This document shows, piece by piece, positions 1 through 8,909 of a stretch of DNA of 64,000 nucleotides (position 1 is the stretch's first letter; every line of letters begins with the position of its first letter). The translations under genes were made by a program, and so were the position numbers. This DNA comes from Nodularia sp034931045 (GTDB taxonomy: Bacteria; Cyanobacteriota; Cyanobacteriia; Cyanobacteriales; Nostocaceae), in the NCBI RefSeq assembly GCF_034931045.1, contig NZ_JAYGHH010000021.1, positions 10,721 through 74,720 on the forward strand. The letters are read 5' to 3'. The notes under the pieces are model-generated. The model was given only the letters and a program-made list of their open reading frames with translations. It did not search any database and had not been told where the DNA came from.

Positions 1-1085
1 ATTGTTAAAATTAAAACTAAAATTATCCGATCAGGAGTCATAAATAGTGGTAGCTTCGTCACATTCCGGGTAAAGGCATACATAACAAAGGAAACAAAGC
101 CACCAGGAATAAAACCGCAGATAGCTAATATTAATGCCTCTTGAAACACAACTAATAATAAATAGCTATTACGATAACCCATGGCTTTGAGTGTGGCATA
201 TTCAGGCAAGTGATCCATGACATCACTGTAAATAATTTGATAAACAATAATTACACCCACTAAAAAGCCGATGGTGACACCCAAAGAAAAGATAAAACCA
301 ATCGCGCCATTTTCTTGCCAATATTTCTTTTCAAAATCAATAAATTCTTGCCGGGTAAAAACTTGCACATCATCATTCAGGTAAGATTGCAAGGCTGTGG
401 CGACTACATCAACATCACTACCCGGTTTGAGGTTAATTAAACCTAAGTTAACTTGACCTGGTTGTTGTCCTGAAAAAATCCGCAAGTAGTTTTGGTCACT
501 GGTAATTACGCTACCATTAGCAACAAAAGAAGCACCCACCTCGTACAAACCACCAATTTTAACTTTACGTCCTTGCAATTCTGTGCTAACAGATTTACCA
601 TCAGAAATTTGAGCGATCGCCTGTGCATATTTTCCATTGGAATTGCGATCAAATAACAGTGTATTGGGATATTTGATCTGTTCTAATTTTTGATTAACTG
701 CTGGTAAATTGAAGGCAGGTTTTTCAGGATTAAAGCCAATTACCAAAATTGATTCGTCTAACTTCGTTTGGGGACTTTTCCAAACACCCAAGCGGACATA
801 CAAAGGATTAACAGACTCCACTTCAGTCAGATTAGCGGCTTGAAACAATCGACGACGGGAAAAACTACTGAGAAGTCCCAAATTTTGCGCTTGACGACTT
901 ACTAACACCACATCAGCTTGTAAAAGCTCATGAAACCTGGTATTACTATCATATAAAGCCGACTGAAAACCTAACTGCATTAACATTAAAAAATCGGCAA
1001 AAGTAATTCCACAAAGAGCGACAAAAAACCGTCCTTTCTGCCTCATTAATTGCCGCCAAGCCAAAGGAATTTTACGTTTAAACAT
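1..1085 (-). CDS. devC: DevC-type ABC exporter permease (partial, runs off the left edge)
   Basis: Reading the minus strand from the ATG at 1085 gives an open frame to the window edge (about 361 residues, C-terminus missing). It begins MFKRKIPLAWRQLMRQKGRF, the usual start of cyanobacterial DevC proteins, followed by a first membrane helix, a long periplasmic part, and from about residue 270 further hydrophobic helices of the FtsX/MacB permease fold. Known DevBCA systems export glycolipids or other compounds with an outer-membrane TolC-like partner, for example for the heterocyst envelope. The gene starts only 18 bases after the devB stop, so the two are surely co-transcribed; the ATPase devA would be expected just left of the window. 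Several devBCA paralogues exist per genome, so the exported substrate cannot be read from sequence. Confidence 0.9.
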   Translation of the reverse strand, partial: MFKRKIPLAWRQLMRQKGRFFVALCGITFADFLMLMQLGFQSALYDSNTRFHELLQADVVLVSRQAQNLGLLSSFSRRRLFQAANLTEVESVNPLYVRLGVWKSPQTKLDESILVIGFNPEKPAFNLPAVNQKLEQIKYPNTLLFDRNSNGKYAQAIAQISDGKSVSTELQGRKVKIGGLYEVGASFVANGSVITSDQNYLRIFSGQQPGQVNLGLINLKPGSDVDVVATALQSYLNDDVQVFTRQEFIDFEKKYWQENGAIGFIFSLGVTIGFLVGVIIVYQIIYSDVMDHLPEYATLKAMGYRNSYLLLVVFQEALILAICGFIPGGFVSFVMYAFTRNVTKLPLFMTPDRIILVLILT

Positions 1086-1103
1086 AATAATAATTAATAA
1101 TAA

Positions 1104-2318
1104 CTAAGGACTAATGACTATTTCTACATTTACCTGAAGATTAGTAAAATTAGTAACTTGCTGACTAGAAGCTTCATCTAAACGAACTTTCGCCTCAATT
1201 ACTCTCGCATCTGTAGCTGCTGTAGGGTCAGTATCTAACACATCTTTTTTCGCTATCTTCAAGCCAATCCGATCCACGGTTCCGCTTAATTTCCCTGTAA
1301 AAGCATTACTAGGACTGGTAATAGTAGCAATTTGACCGGGGCGAATCTTACCAATATCACTTTCATAAATTTCCGCGATCGCATACATTTGATCAGTTTT
1401 ACCAATTTCCACAATTCCCTCCTCACCGATGGTTTCACCGGGACGAGCTTGAACCCGAAGAATTTGACCGGCTTGGGGGGCGCGAATGTATGCTGTATCA
1501 ACTTCAACTTGCATTTTTTCCACAGTAGCGATCGCACTATCCACCTCTGCTTGAGCTGTAGCGACATCTGTGGGACGCACCTCTGCTGTTTGTTCTAAAG
1601 TCGCTTTAGCTTCTTGAATCTGCGCTGTGAGGGTGCGTTGAATTCTGCCTAAACTAGCTTGAGCAGCATTTAGTTCTTCTTGGGCGGTTCTGACGGTTAA
1701 TCTCCGAGAATCTAGGTTTGAAGCCGAAATTGCACCTTCCTTGTAAAGACTTTCATAGCGGCGAAATTCCATCTCTGCATTTTGTAACTCAGCTTTTAGG
1801 CGAGCATTTGTCGCTTTTTGGGTCTGGATTTCACCCTCTAACTGTGCTTGCAGATTTCTCACAGTAGCTGCTCTAGCTGATATTTCACCTTGTTTTGCGC
1901 CGGCTTTCACCTGTTCCAGTCGTGATATCGCCACTTGGACTTGTTGCTGTGCTTCTTTCAGATTAGCTTGCAAGCGATCGCGGTTATCCAAAATAGCAAT
2001 CACATCTCCAGGCTTAACTTGTTCACCTTCATCAACCAACAATTTAGCCACACGACTAGCACCACTAGGATCGGTAGGAGCCGAAATTCTCACGACCTCA
2101 CCTGCTGGTTCCAATCGTCCTAGCCCATTCACTTTTGGAATGACTGGCGGACTCACCTGAGTTGATACCACTGGATTTACTGGATTAGTTGTAGGACGAG
2201 TTACATAAATTACACCTGCCCCCATAGCCATGACAGAGGTAATACCCAGTGCAGCTAACCAACGCAAATTGGGCGGAAACAAAGACGATTTCCTAATTTC
2301 CTGAAAATTTCGCAACAT
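1104..2318 (-). CDS. devB: DevB-type periplasmic adaptor (HlyD family membrane fusion protein)
   Basis: This 404-residue protein has one N-terminal membrane anchor (about residues 19-39), a proline-rich linker, a lipoyl/barrel-sandwich half, a long alanine/glutamate/glutamine-rich coiled coil (about 115-265) and a C-terminal second barrel half ending in EIVISP. This is the architecture of HlyD/DevB adaptors, which bridge the inner-membrane exporter DevAC to a TolC-like outer-membrane channel. It lies directly upstream of devC (18-base spacing) in the canonical B-C order. The 85-base region upstream carries a dispersed GC-rich repeat, so promoter elements are not obvious. Length and order match the family; which DevBCA paralogue this is remains open. 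Confidence 0.9.
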   Translation of the reverse strand: MLRNFQEIRKSSLFPPNLRWLAALGITSVMAMGAGVIYVTRPTTNPVNPVVSTQVSPPVIPKVNGLGRLEPAGEVVRISAPTDPSGASRVAKLLVDEGEQVKPGDVIAILDNRDRLQANLKEAQQQVQVAISRLEQVKAGAKQGEISARAATVRNLQAQLEGEIQTQKATNARLKAELQNAEMEFRRYESLYKEGAISASNLDSRRLTVRTAQEELNAAQASLGRIQRTLTAQIQEAKATLEQTAEVRPTDVATAQAEVDSAIATVEKMQVEVDTAYIRAPQAGQILRVQARPGETIGEEGIVEIGKTDQMYAIAEIYESDIGKIRPGQIATITSPSNAFTGKLSGTVDRIGLKIAKKDVLDTDPTAATDARVIEAKVRLDEASSQQVTNFTNLQVNVEIVISP

Positions 2319-2360
2319 TCTATAGTTCCTTATATAGTAGTTTAAAATATCAAAATCCTG

Positions 2361-2396
2361 TCCCCCTCCTCGCTTGCGGGTCTAGGGGTGGGGTTT
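2361..2396. repeat. Dispersed GC-rich intergenic repeat
   Basis: The short GC-rich block between the FAD oxidase stop and devB, reading on the minus strand as CCCCACCCCTAGACCCGCAA followed by GCGAGGAGGGGGA, has the form of a short repeat scattered in intergenic regions of Nostocales genomes. It can fold through its C-rich and G-rich arms and could attenuate transcription into devB. The family assignment is from memory of similar genomes. Confidence 0.5.
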
Positions 2397-2403
2397 TCCG
2401 GGC

Positions 2404-3807
2404 TTAATTTTTATACTTCGCCCCTATTTCTACAAGCTGTTCATACTTAAAGAAACCAGGATTCAGAATCCCACAAGGGTCATATTTCCGCTTCATCTCA
2501 TTCACTGTAGACCAGTAATTTCCGAAATGCGATCGCCATCTTGGTAAATCAAAATCCGCCCAAGTCGCCATATATCTTTTACCACCCATTTGCAAACCCA
2601 AATCAGTCAGTAACTTTAACTGCTCTAGCACAGGTTGAACCTGAGATTTAGGAATAGTTGGATACATTCCCAACCCAATAATTAAATCATCATCAGGTAA
2701 AGGAAACATAGGCATTTTATGCTTACCAGCATTGAGACAAAAAGAACCTATAGGTAAAGTCCGAAAATCCAAAAAACTAGGCACACGTTCAAGAGCAATA
2801 TCAATAAATTCCTTTGCCCTAGACCCTGGTAAAAGTACATCAATCCAAGTATTAGCAGTATTTACAGGATGCGGAACCTGACCTAATGGTTGAATAAACT
2901 TCTCAAAAGTCAAGTCTTCTGTATGGATATGACGATAAAAATTTAAATCAGCCAGCAATTCCGCATTATTTATATCATTTACAGAATCAATTTCCAAGGT
3001 AATTTGCATCCTGTAAAACCATTGAATTAAAGGTTTCATCTGATTTTCTTTTCTACTCATACCTTGTAAGCACGGTGAAAATAAAGATACTAAACCATCT
3101 ATTCTACTTTCTGAAACTAAGCGACGTGCATCATGTAAAAGTTGATCTAAATCGTCATAGCAAAGAAAATAACTGCGTGTGTAAGGGCGATATTTTCTCA
3201 AACGGTTTTTAATTTTAGTAATAATACCAAACTGACCATAACCACAAAGAACGTGATAAAAAAGTTCGCTATTTTCTTCTGGTGTACACCAAACAATATC
3301 ACCAGCACCCGTAACAACTTCCAAACCCAAACAATTATCAGCTTGAGAACCGTAACGAAAAGAACTCAAACCCAAACCAGCCGCCGATAAAGTTCCCCCT
3401 AAAGTCACTTCAAAGTTATTAGTAAGAACAGGCGGAATTACACCATGAGGAATAGCAGCATCAACAACTTGTTTCCAAGTCACACCAGGATCAGCTTTAA
3501 ACCAAAGTTCATTGGGGTGAAATTCATCAATTTGATTGAGACTCCTCATATCTAAAAGAATGCCATCTTGATTCAAAGATTGACCACTTAAAGAATGTCC
3601 CGCAGCCCGTGAGGAAATTGTTAAATCTTGTTTGGCAGCATATTTAATTGCTTCCGCAATATCAAGCGAATTTTGGGGGCGAATCACAACTTGGGGCTGT
3701 TTTTTAACAATGTTGCCAAAATCTTGAGAAACTGCTTCTAACTCTGATTCTTTATTACTAATTTCCCCAGAAATAATCTGTTTTAAATCGGTGATAATGT
3801 TGTTCAT
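2404..3807 (-). CDS. FAD-binding oxidoreductase (VAO/PCMH family, covalent FAD, cytokinin-dehydrogenase-like C-terminus)
   Basis: The 467-residue protein has an N-terminal PCMH-type FAD-binding domain (about 35-210) with the motif SRAAGHSLSGQS; His71 in that motif is where members of this family attach FAD covalently. The C-terminal part ends with the KYDPCGILNPG-type motif of berberine-bridge/cytokinin-dehydrogenase-like oxidases. No signal peptide is seen, so it is probably cytosolic. Such enzymes oxidise alcohols, amines or ring C-N bonds using O2 or another acceptor; the substrate is not predictable. It sits downstream of the ATC-hydrolase-like gene and hemF on the same strand and 85 bases before devB, suggesting a role in making or modifying what the DevBC exporter handles. 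Confidence 0.85.
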   Translation of the reverse strand: MNNIITDLKQIISGEISNKESELEAVSQDFGNIVKKQPQVVIRPQNSLDIAEAIKYAAKQDLTISSRAAGHSLSGQSLNQDGILLDMRSLNQIDEFHPNELWFKADPGVTWKQVVDAAIPHGVIPPVLTNNFEVTLGGTLSAAGLGLSSFRYGSQADNCLGLEVVTGAGDIVWCTPEENSELFYHVLCGYGQFGIITKIKNRLRKYRPYTRSYFLCYDDLDQLLHDARRLVSESRIDGLVSLFSPCLQGMSRKENQMKPLIQWFYRMQITLEIDSVNDINNAELLADLNFYRHIHTEDLTFEKFIQPLGQVPHPVNTANTWIDVLLPGSRAKEFIDIALERVPSFLDFRTLPIGSFCLNAGKHKMPMFPLPDDDLIIGLGMYPTIPKSQVQPVLEQLKLLTDLGLQMGGKRYMATWADFDLPRWRSHFGNYWSTVNEMKRKYDPCGILNPGFFKYEQLVEIGAKYKN

Positions 3808-3836
3808 TTTTTTTCTATTTTAATTTAGATTTTTAA

Positions 3837-4104
3837 TCTAACCACAGAGACGCAGAGTACACAGAGGAATAAGGAATGGGCATTTTAAACATACAATACC
3901 GATGAGAAAAACCTCTGATTCGTTTTTTTCATGATTTTGCGTAAGTCCTGATTAATTTCAATGGCTTTTTAATTAATTTTGGAGAAACAAACCACATAAA
4001 GCCTTCGGCATAGCTTCGCTTACCGCGCAGCGTCTCCCCTTGGGAGAAGGACACTAAGGACACAAAGTCAAGAGTTTTTAGAGGGTTTTATTGCATAGTT
4101 TTAA
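3837..4104. repeat. Composite of dispersed repeats with AGGACTTACGCA-type ends
   Basis: This 300-base gap between genes is packed with dispersed repeats. It starts with ACCACAGAGACGCAGAGTAC (also near 56932), includes TGCGTAAGTCCT at 3938-3949, matching the terminal repeats of the element at 30944-31111, then a stretch from about 3988 (ACAAACCACATAAAGCCTTC) through the GCATAGCTTCGCTTACCGCG motif to GGGAGAAGGACACTAAG, which closely matches the reverse complement of 30960-31095. It looks like degraded, nested copies of one small non-autonomous element. No coding sequence is seen. Confidence 0.7.
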
Positions 4105-4731
4105 TTAATTGAATACCCGCATTTTCAGCATTTTAAAGCCAATTTTAAACAAATTAGGAATCAATTTTATAAAAGAAAAAACACTTTGAGTATCTGATTT
4201 AGGCAGCAACAAATTATCTACATTTCTTTCATACTTAAATACACAAACACAATCACCCTCCGCTTGTTTACTCAAAATTGCGGCCTTGATTCCCGGAAAA
4301 GCCCTTCTAGTAGCTTCTTGTTCCATCTCACAAAACACACGACAAGGACTATCAAAACCGTATTCTTTAGCAATGGATAAAACGGGACAAATTCTTTGAA
4401 TTTCTAATGCTGCATCTGTGCCATTTTGAGAAACATCTACCACATCCATCTCAAAGCCCATCAAACTCAGTAACGGTGCAGCTTGGGTGAAACCTTTGGC
4501 TAAGGTATTGTGGTCGATGAAAGTACCCATTAACGCTTTTTGTTGTTCAGGATATTTTTCCATCATCTGTTCAAAAGCAGCAGCTTCTCCTTTTTCTGCG
4601 ACCAGGTTTTTGTATTTTTGAAATCTCTTTCTAAACAAATTTACGGCTTTAGATTCATCTAGATTGATGATATCTTCCATGCGGAGATTCCCTGTAATTA
4701 GTTCCTTTTCTCTGCTCATTTTTGTGGTCAT
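4105..4731 (-). CDS. L-2-amino-thiazoline-4-carboxylic acid (ATC) hydrolase-like protein
   Basis: This 208-residue protein carries the ATC-hydrolase-family pattern in its second half: ICPVLSIAKEYGFD, then CRVFCEMEQEATRRAFPGIK and a CVCVFKYE segment. Named family members hydrolyse 2-amino-thiazoline-4-carboxylate in a cysteine-yielding pathway, but most members are uncharacterised and the domain is linked to diverse small-molecule steps. No membrane segment or signal peptide is visible except a hydrophobic C-terminal stretch. It lies co-directionally between hemF and the FAD oxidase, with 297 repeat-filled bases after it. Several cysteines in the conserved core could bind metal or act catalytically. 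The family call is reasonably firm; the reaction is not. Confidence 0.7.
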   Translation of the reverse strand: MTTKMSREKELITGNLRMEDIINLDESKAVNLFRKRFQKYKNLVAEKGEAAAFEQMMEKYPEQQKALMGTFIDHNTLAKGFTQAAPLLSLMGFEMDVVDVSQNGTDAALEIQRICPVLSIAKEYGFDSPCRVFCEMEQEATRRAFPGIKAAILSKQAEGDCVCVFKYERNVDNLLLPKSDTQSVFSFIKLIPNLFKIGFKMLKMRVFN

Positions 4732-4862
4732 ACTATTAAGATGGAATAACGAACCGCCTTCGCGCAGCGTATGCTCCTATGGCTTTAGTCGCCAAGAATG
4801 CCAAGTTAGAGAGCGAATATTGATTAATTACAAGTTGATAGAGAAGTGATGTAAATAGTCTT

Positions 4863-5147
4863 TTAGACGCTTGAGTAGATACAAAGGCAAATTATCCAAG
4901 CTAGTACATATTTACAAACATTAAGAAAGGATAATGCAATATCTATTTCTAGCTCGCTCGTAATATATGTATCTTGTGCTGTTTTATTCAAAGTGATATT
5001 TTTTGACATTACCTGTAGTGGCTGTGTGTGGGTTTGGGTGCGCGTGTTGAATAAACTTTTGGCTATTGATTGTCTGATGTTGACTGATTTGGGTTTTCTC
5101 ATGGCAGCGTCGTTTTTATTAAAGTGTTTATCAGTTGCAATCAACAA
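4863..5147 (-). CDS. Questionable small ORF downstream of hemF
   Basis: A 94-codon frame begins four bases after the hemF stop, on the same strand, and ends in a hydrophobic stretch rich in Cys/Ile/Leu (last 25 residues) that could be a membrane anchor. A second in-frame ATG lies at residue 16. No ribosome-binding site or recognisable domain is seen and the first 50 residues look compositionally random, so it may be non-coding. Position is the only argument for it. The rest of the 420-base gap between hemF and the ATC-hydrolase-like gene holds a fragment of the GCGCAGCGTATGC-type dispersed repeat near 4757-4790. Confidence 0.25.
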   Translation of the reverse strand: MLIATDKHFNKNDAAMRKPKSVNIRQSIAKSLFNTRTQTHTQPLQVMSKNITLNKTAQDTYITSELEIDIALSFLNVCKYVLAWIICLCIYSSV

Positions 5148-5151
5148 AAAT

Positions 5152-6156
5152 TTATAGCCACTTACGAGGATTTCTTAAAACTTCTTTCAACATGGCTTCT
5201 TTACTACCAGGAATAGGTTGATCATCATATTCCCAGTTGGCAGCAGGAGGCATACAATTAAATACACTTTGCTGCTTCACCATACCACTGGCTAAACCAA
5301 AACGAATCCCGCGATCGCACGATAAAATAAACTCTACATAGCGCCCACGTACCAGATGTTGCCAATACTTATTTTCTGCTGTAAAAGACATATCTTTACG
5401 CCTTTCTAAAATCGGCATATAAGCTGGGAGAAAAGCATCAGCACAATTAGTCACTAATGACATTATCTTTTCGGGATTTTCGTGATTTAAATTGTCAAAG
5501 AAAATTCCACCTATACCTCGATGTTCGCCACGATGTGGGATGTGAAAATATTCATCACAGGCATTTTTAAACCGGGGGTAATAAGCAGAACTATACTGAT
5601 CACATACATCTTTATGCACTTGATGAAAATGAACTGCATCTTCCTCAAAAAGATATGCTGGTGTTAAATCAGCACCACCGCCAAACCACCAATACACAGG
5701 TTGGTTAGCATTACAAATCTCAAAATAGCGATAGTTAACATGAGCCGTGGGAGCCATCGGGTTATGAGGATGAATGACAAAGCTAGAACCTGTAGCGAAA
5801 AAGCGGTTCCCTTTGTTAGTAGTCATTTTATCGGCTGCATTTGTAGCGAGAGCGCCTGATTTTTCAAAGGACATTCCCGGAGGTAATTCACCATTTATGG
5901 CTACATAATTAACTCCTACCTTCTCCAAAACATTACCATTATGCAGAATCCGGTCAATATATATAGCGTCTTCACTACTTTCACCAACCGTCCAAAGTCC
6001 CTTGCGATCGCGATTCCAAGACTGTTCAGAAAACTTCGTACCATCTAACATTTCTAGCGCTTGGCAAGTATTATCAAACATCTGTCTAAAAAACTTGTCG
6101 ATTACCCCACGCATTGCTAGTTGTTGCGTCAATGATTTTTCGAGGACATGGTTCAT
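5152..6156 (-). CDS. hemF: Oxygen-dependent coproporphyrinogen III oxidase
   Basis: HemF decarboxylates coproporphyrinogen III to protoporphyrinogen IX with O2, a shared step of heme and chlorophyll synthesis. The 334-residue protein has the family signatures: GGGADLTPAYLF (159-170), the HRGEHRGIGGIFFD block (208-221) and YVEFILSCDRGIRFGLASG near the C-terminus, with conserved histidines around 130, 131 and 208. Length is normal for bacterial and plastid HemF. It is soluble. Cyanobacteria often carry more than one hemF or hemN; this copy lies among oxygenase and oxidase genes rather than housekeeping genes, so it could be a specialised paralogue. The 128-base spacing to the upstream Rieske gene leaves room for its own promoter. 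Confidence 0.95.
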   Translation of the reverse strand: MNHVLEKSLTQQLAMRGVIDKFFRQMFDNTCQALEMLDGTKFSEQSWNRDRKGLWTVGESSEDAIYIDRILHNGNVLEKVGVNYVAINGELPPGMSFEKSGALATNAADKMTTNKGNRFFATGSSFVIHPHNPMAPTAHVNYRYFEICNANQPVYWWFGGGADLTPAYLFEEDAVHFHQVHKDVCDQYSSAYYPRFKNACDEYFHIPHRGEHRGIGGIFFDNLNHENPEKIMSLVTNCADAFLPAYMPILERRKDMSFTAENKYWQHLVRGRYVEFILSCDRGIRFGLASGMVKQQSVFNCMPPAANWEYDDQPIPGSKEAMLKEVLRNPRKWL

Positions 6157-6284
6157 ACTTATCTCCCCACTATGAATGAAGTACGTTTATATATGTGTAT
6201 TCATTTGCCAAAAATCATGAGTGCTAAAAAACTGAAACCAAGATAAAATTTCAATTTCAAACCCATCAGCCAGCACCCAAAGCA

Positions 6285-7319
6285 TTACTTCATATCAACA
6301 ACTTGCTGCTGTTTCTCTTGACTAGATGCAGAAAATTCAGCCTGAGACTTTTGCAAAAATTGTCGGAAAGTAATATCTAAAGCATCAGCCGCTACATGAA
6401 GTTCCTCTGATATTTGCGGCATTGCTTGAGAATTTAAAGTTGAAACTACTACCGTGTCTTCTTGAGCTAGTTTATGGTCAATTTTTCTAAAGAAACCATC
6501 TAACCAAGGTAGGGGTAAAATATTGCGATATAAAACGCGTTTGACACGAGTCCTATTTTCATCAATAGGCAGGTGAGCCACTAAAATGCCAAACTTAATA
6601 TCAAATCTGCTACCTCGACCGACATTAATTTCTGCAAGAGTAACATTAGGCAGATACAAAGTCAATTTAGTTTTCAATTCTGGTCGTCCACCGAGTAAAA
6701 AGTTCAAGAAACTTTTGGAGTTACCTAAAGATTCATAATTGACTTGCGCCACTGCACCCCAATCATACTTATCAACTTGATATTTAATAGTTTTATTGAT
6801 AGGGATTCTCTGACCAAAAGATTTTTTGTGGACTGCAATCACGTGGGTAAAATCAAGATTAGCTTCCATGAGACGAGCATAGTTAGCATTATCTATACTG
6901 TCATCGTATACAGGACGCATCGTTGATACCATGTATTCGGGAAAAGTTGGTAAAGGAGGACGTTCAGCCTCTGGTAAGTCTCCATAAAATAACCAGATAA
7001 AACCATATTTTTCCTGAACTGGGTAGTTATCAATACGAGCTTTTTTAGGAATAGAAATTCCAGGTGCGTTAGAAGGAATTTCAACACATTGTCCATCAGC
7101 TTGAAACTTCCATCCATGATAAGGACAACGAAGACAATCTTTTTCAATCCAACCAAGAGAAAGAGCCGCACCACGATGAGGACATTGATCATTTAAAGCT
7201 ATTATTTGTTTTTGAGAATTGCGATAAAGCACAAATCTTTGATTAAACATCAAAACTTGCTTTGGCTGATTAGTAACTGCCGAGCTAAATTCACAAGCAT
7301 ACCAAAAATTTTTCAACAT
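6285..7319 (-). CDS. Rieske non-heme iron oxygenase (PaO/Tic55/vanillate-demethylase type), copy 1
   Basis: The 344-residue protein starts with a Rieske domain: Cys46-x-His48 and Cys65-x-x-His68 bind the 2Fe-2S cluster (CPHRG and CPYHGWKF). The catalytic domain has the mononuclear-iron motif with Asp156, His159 and His164 (LDFTHVIAVH). In cyanobacteria and plastids this family includes pheophorbide a oxygenase, chlorophyllide a oxygenase and Tic55. The hydrophobic C-terminal helices and CxxC motif of membrane-bound PaO are absent, so this copy is probably soluble. It is a close paralogue of the next gene upstream, with the same cluster and iron ligand positions, and lies before hemF, so a tetrapyrrole or aromatic substrate is plausible. 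A reductase partner is not encoded nearby. Confidence 0.9.
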   Translation of the reverse strand: MLKNFWYACEFSSAVTNQPKQVLMFNQRFVLYRNSQKQIIALNDQCPHRGAALSLGWIEKDCLRCPYHGWKFQADGQCVEIPSNAPGISIPKKARIDNYPVQEKYGFIWLFYGDLPEAERPPLPTFPEYMVSTMRPVYDDSIDNANYARLMEANLDFTHVIAVHKKSFGQRIPINKTIKYQVDKYDWGAVAQVNYESLGNSKSFLNFLLGGRPELKTKLTLYLPNVTLAEINVGRGSRFDIKFGILVAHLPIDENRTRVKRVLYRNILPLPWLDGFFRKIDHKLAQEDTVVVSTLNSQAMPQISEELHVAADALDITFRQFLQKSQAEFSASSQEKQQQVVDMK

Positions 7320-7432
7320 ATTTGTCTCCTATCCTTTTTAGATATCTTGCCTGAGCAATTTAATCCCAAATTGCACTCGTAACGCCATTCACTTGTATTA
7401 CTGTGCCAAATGTCTTTCCTTCTTTTCTTCTT

Positions 7433-7465
7433 CCTTTGTGTCCTTTGCGCCCTTTGCGGTTTGTT
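7433..7465. repeat. Dispersed AAAGG-CACAAAGG-type intergenic repeat
   Basis: Between the two Rieske genes the minus strand reads AACCGCAAAGGGCGCAAAGG followed by ACACAAAGGAA, a common cyanobacterial intergenic repeat. It generates a false minus-strand frame (7313-7501) rich in Arg/Gln/Lys. The spacer of 183 bases otherwise shows nothing recognisable. Confidence 0.6.
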
Positions 7466-7502
7466 ACTCATAAATATTGGACGCAAAGCCGAAAAAATCA
7501 AT

Positions 7503-8570
7503 CTAATTCATCAATGAAGTATAAATAGATTGCGATTTATGTTGATGAGAACTATCTAGTTTATATTGTTCAGAATTTAAACCCCATCCCATAGCTAAAT
7601 ATTTTTGGCGCATCTGACGATAAGCCAAAGTCAAAGCATCAGCAGGAACATGAACTTCAGTTAATAAATTATCAGGAATTAGTTGAGGAATTTGGGACTC
7701 AGTTACCACTTTATCTTCTAACCCAACTTGATGATGAAACTTGATAAATAACCTATCTGCCCAAGAATAGGTAAAGAAATTACGCAGTTGAATTCGTTTA
7801 CTAATAGTTGTGTTTTCATCCACCGGTAGATGAATAGCATAGTTGATAATTTTGCCCCGACCGAAATCACTTTCAATTTTTGTGATATTCGGTAAATAAA
7901 AGGTAGTCGTGGCATTCAGTTGTGTCTGTTTGGGACGAAAAAAATATTTAAAAATGCCATTTTTAGGCTGAGTGTAATTCTTATAGACAATTTTCGTACT
8001 TATGCCCCAATCTTCATCTTTAACTACATAATCTTCCACTCTGGGGTCTTGTGCAAATCCTGCACCAAAAGAATTAGCATGAACTGCATAAAGATGGGCA
8101 GGATCAAGAGCATTTTCTATGACGCGAGTGTAATTAGTTTGCATTCTATATTCTATATAAATAGGATGCATTTTGGGGTCTTCATATTCTGGAAAAGGCG
8201 GAATTGGTGGTCGTTCTCCTGCGGGCAAATCTCCATAAAATAGCCAGATAAAACCATATTTCTCTTGTATTGGGTAGCTGTTTACATTAGCTTTTTTTGG
8301 AATGGGCTTACCAACTTCATTAGAAGGAATTTCAACACATTTGCCGTCAGCTTGAAATTTCCATCCATGATAGGGACAACGAAGACAATCTTTTTCAATC
8401 CAACCCAGAGATAATGCTGCACCGCGATGAGAACATTGGTCTTTTAATGCAACTACTTGACCTTGAGAATTGCGATAGAGGACAAACCTCTGATTTAACA
8501 TCGCAATTTGCTGCGGCTTCTTAGTAATAGCTGAACTAAATTCACAAGCGTACCAGAAGTTTTTTAGCAT
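7503..8570 (-). CDS. Rieske non-heme iron oxygenase (PaO/Tic55 type), copy 2
   Basis: This 355-residue paralogue of the downstream gene keeps Cys46/His48/Cys65/His68 for the Rieske cluster (CSHRG, CPYHGWKF) and Asp156/His159/His164 for mononuclear iron (ALDPAHLYAVH). N-terminal halves of the two copies are nearly the same while the substrate-pocket half differs clearly, as expected after tandem duplication followed by divergence to different substrates or successive steps. It begins the minus-strand block that runs into hemF, the ATC-hydrolase-like gene, the FAD oxidase and devBC. There are no membrane segments. The substrate is unknown; chlorophyll-derived or other aromatic compounds are the family precedent. 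Confidence 0.9.
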   Translation of the reverse strand: MLKNFWYACEFSSAITKKPQQIAMLNQRFVLYRNSQGQVVALKDQCSHRGAALSLGWIEKDCLRCPYHGWKFQADGKCVEIPSNEVGKPIPKKANVNSYPIQEKYGFIWLFYGDLPAGERPPIPPFPEYEDPKMHPIYIEYRMQTNYTRVIENALDPAHLYAVHANSFGAGFAQDPRVEDYVVKDEDWGISTKIVYKNYTQPKNGIFKYFFRPKQTQLNATTTFYLPNITKIESDFGRGKIINYAIHLPVDENTTISKRIQLRNFFTYSWADRLFIKFHHQVGLEDKVVTESQIPQLIPDNLLTEVHVPADALTLAYRQMRQKYLAMGWGLNSEQYKLDSSHQHKSQSIYTSLMN

Positions 8571-8909
8571 CCCTAATTTCCTAAACCTTGAAAAAAGTGG
8601 TTATTTATACTAAATTTTGGTCGAAGCAGACGGAGTTTCTGAAGCTGTGGCAAAATCTAACTGACCTTTTAGCTTGTAGTGAGTGCTTTAGCGCTCAAAA
8701 TTTTTGTGCTGTATTTTTTATACTTTTTGGAACAACAATCATTGGGGTTTGTTTTGTTAAAAGTCCTGATTGCAAGATAAATTAACCAAATTTAGAGAAA
8801 TTTAGCTGCCGTCGCGCTTATAATCTGTGTTTTCACCATTTGACACTTTCTGGCTTCTATTGCCTTTGTTTTGTGCCACCCTTTGGAGAGAGTTACTTCT
8901 CTTTCTTTA

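Noticed and set aside
4664..4849. 61-codon plus-strand frame opposite the ATC-hydrolase-like gene
   Set aside because: Antisense to a better gene and extended through a dispersed repeat.
7313..7501. 62-codon minus-strand frame between the Rieske genes
   Set aside because: Arises from a dispersed intergenic repeat; no ribosome-binding site.
8588..8785. 65-codon plus-strand frame after the second Rieske gene
   Set aside because: No ribosome-binding site or recognisable domain; divergent from its neighbour; composition looks random.
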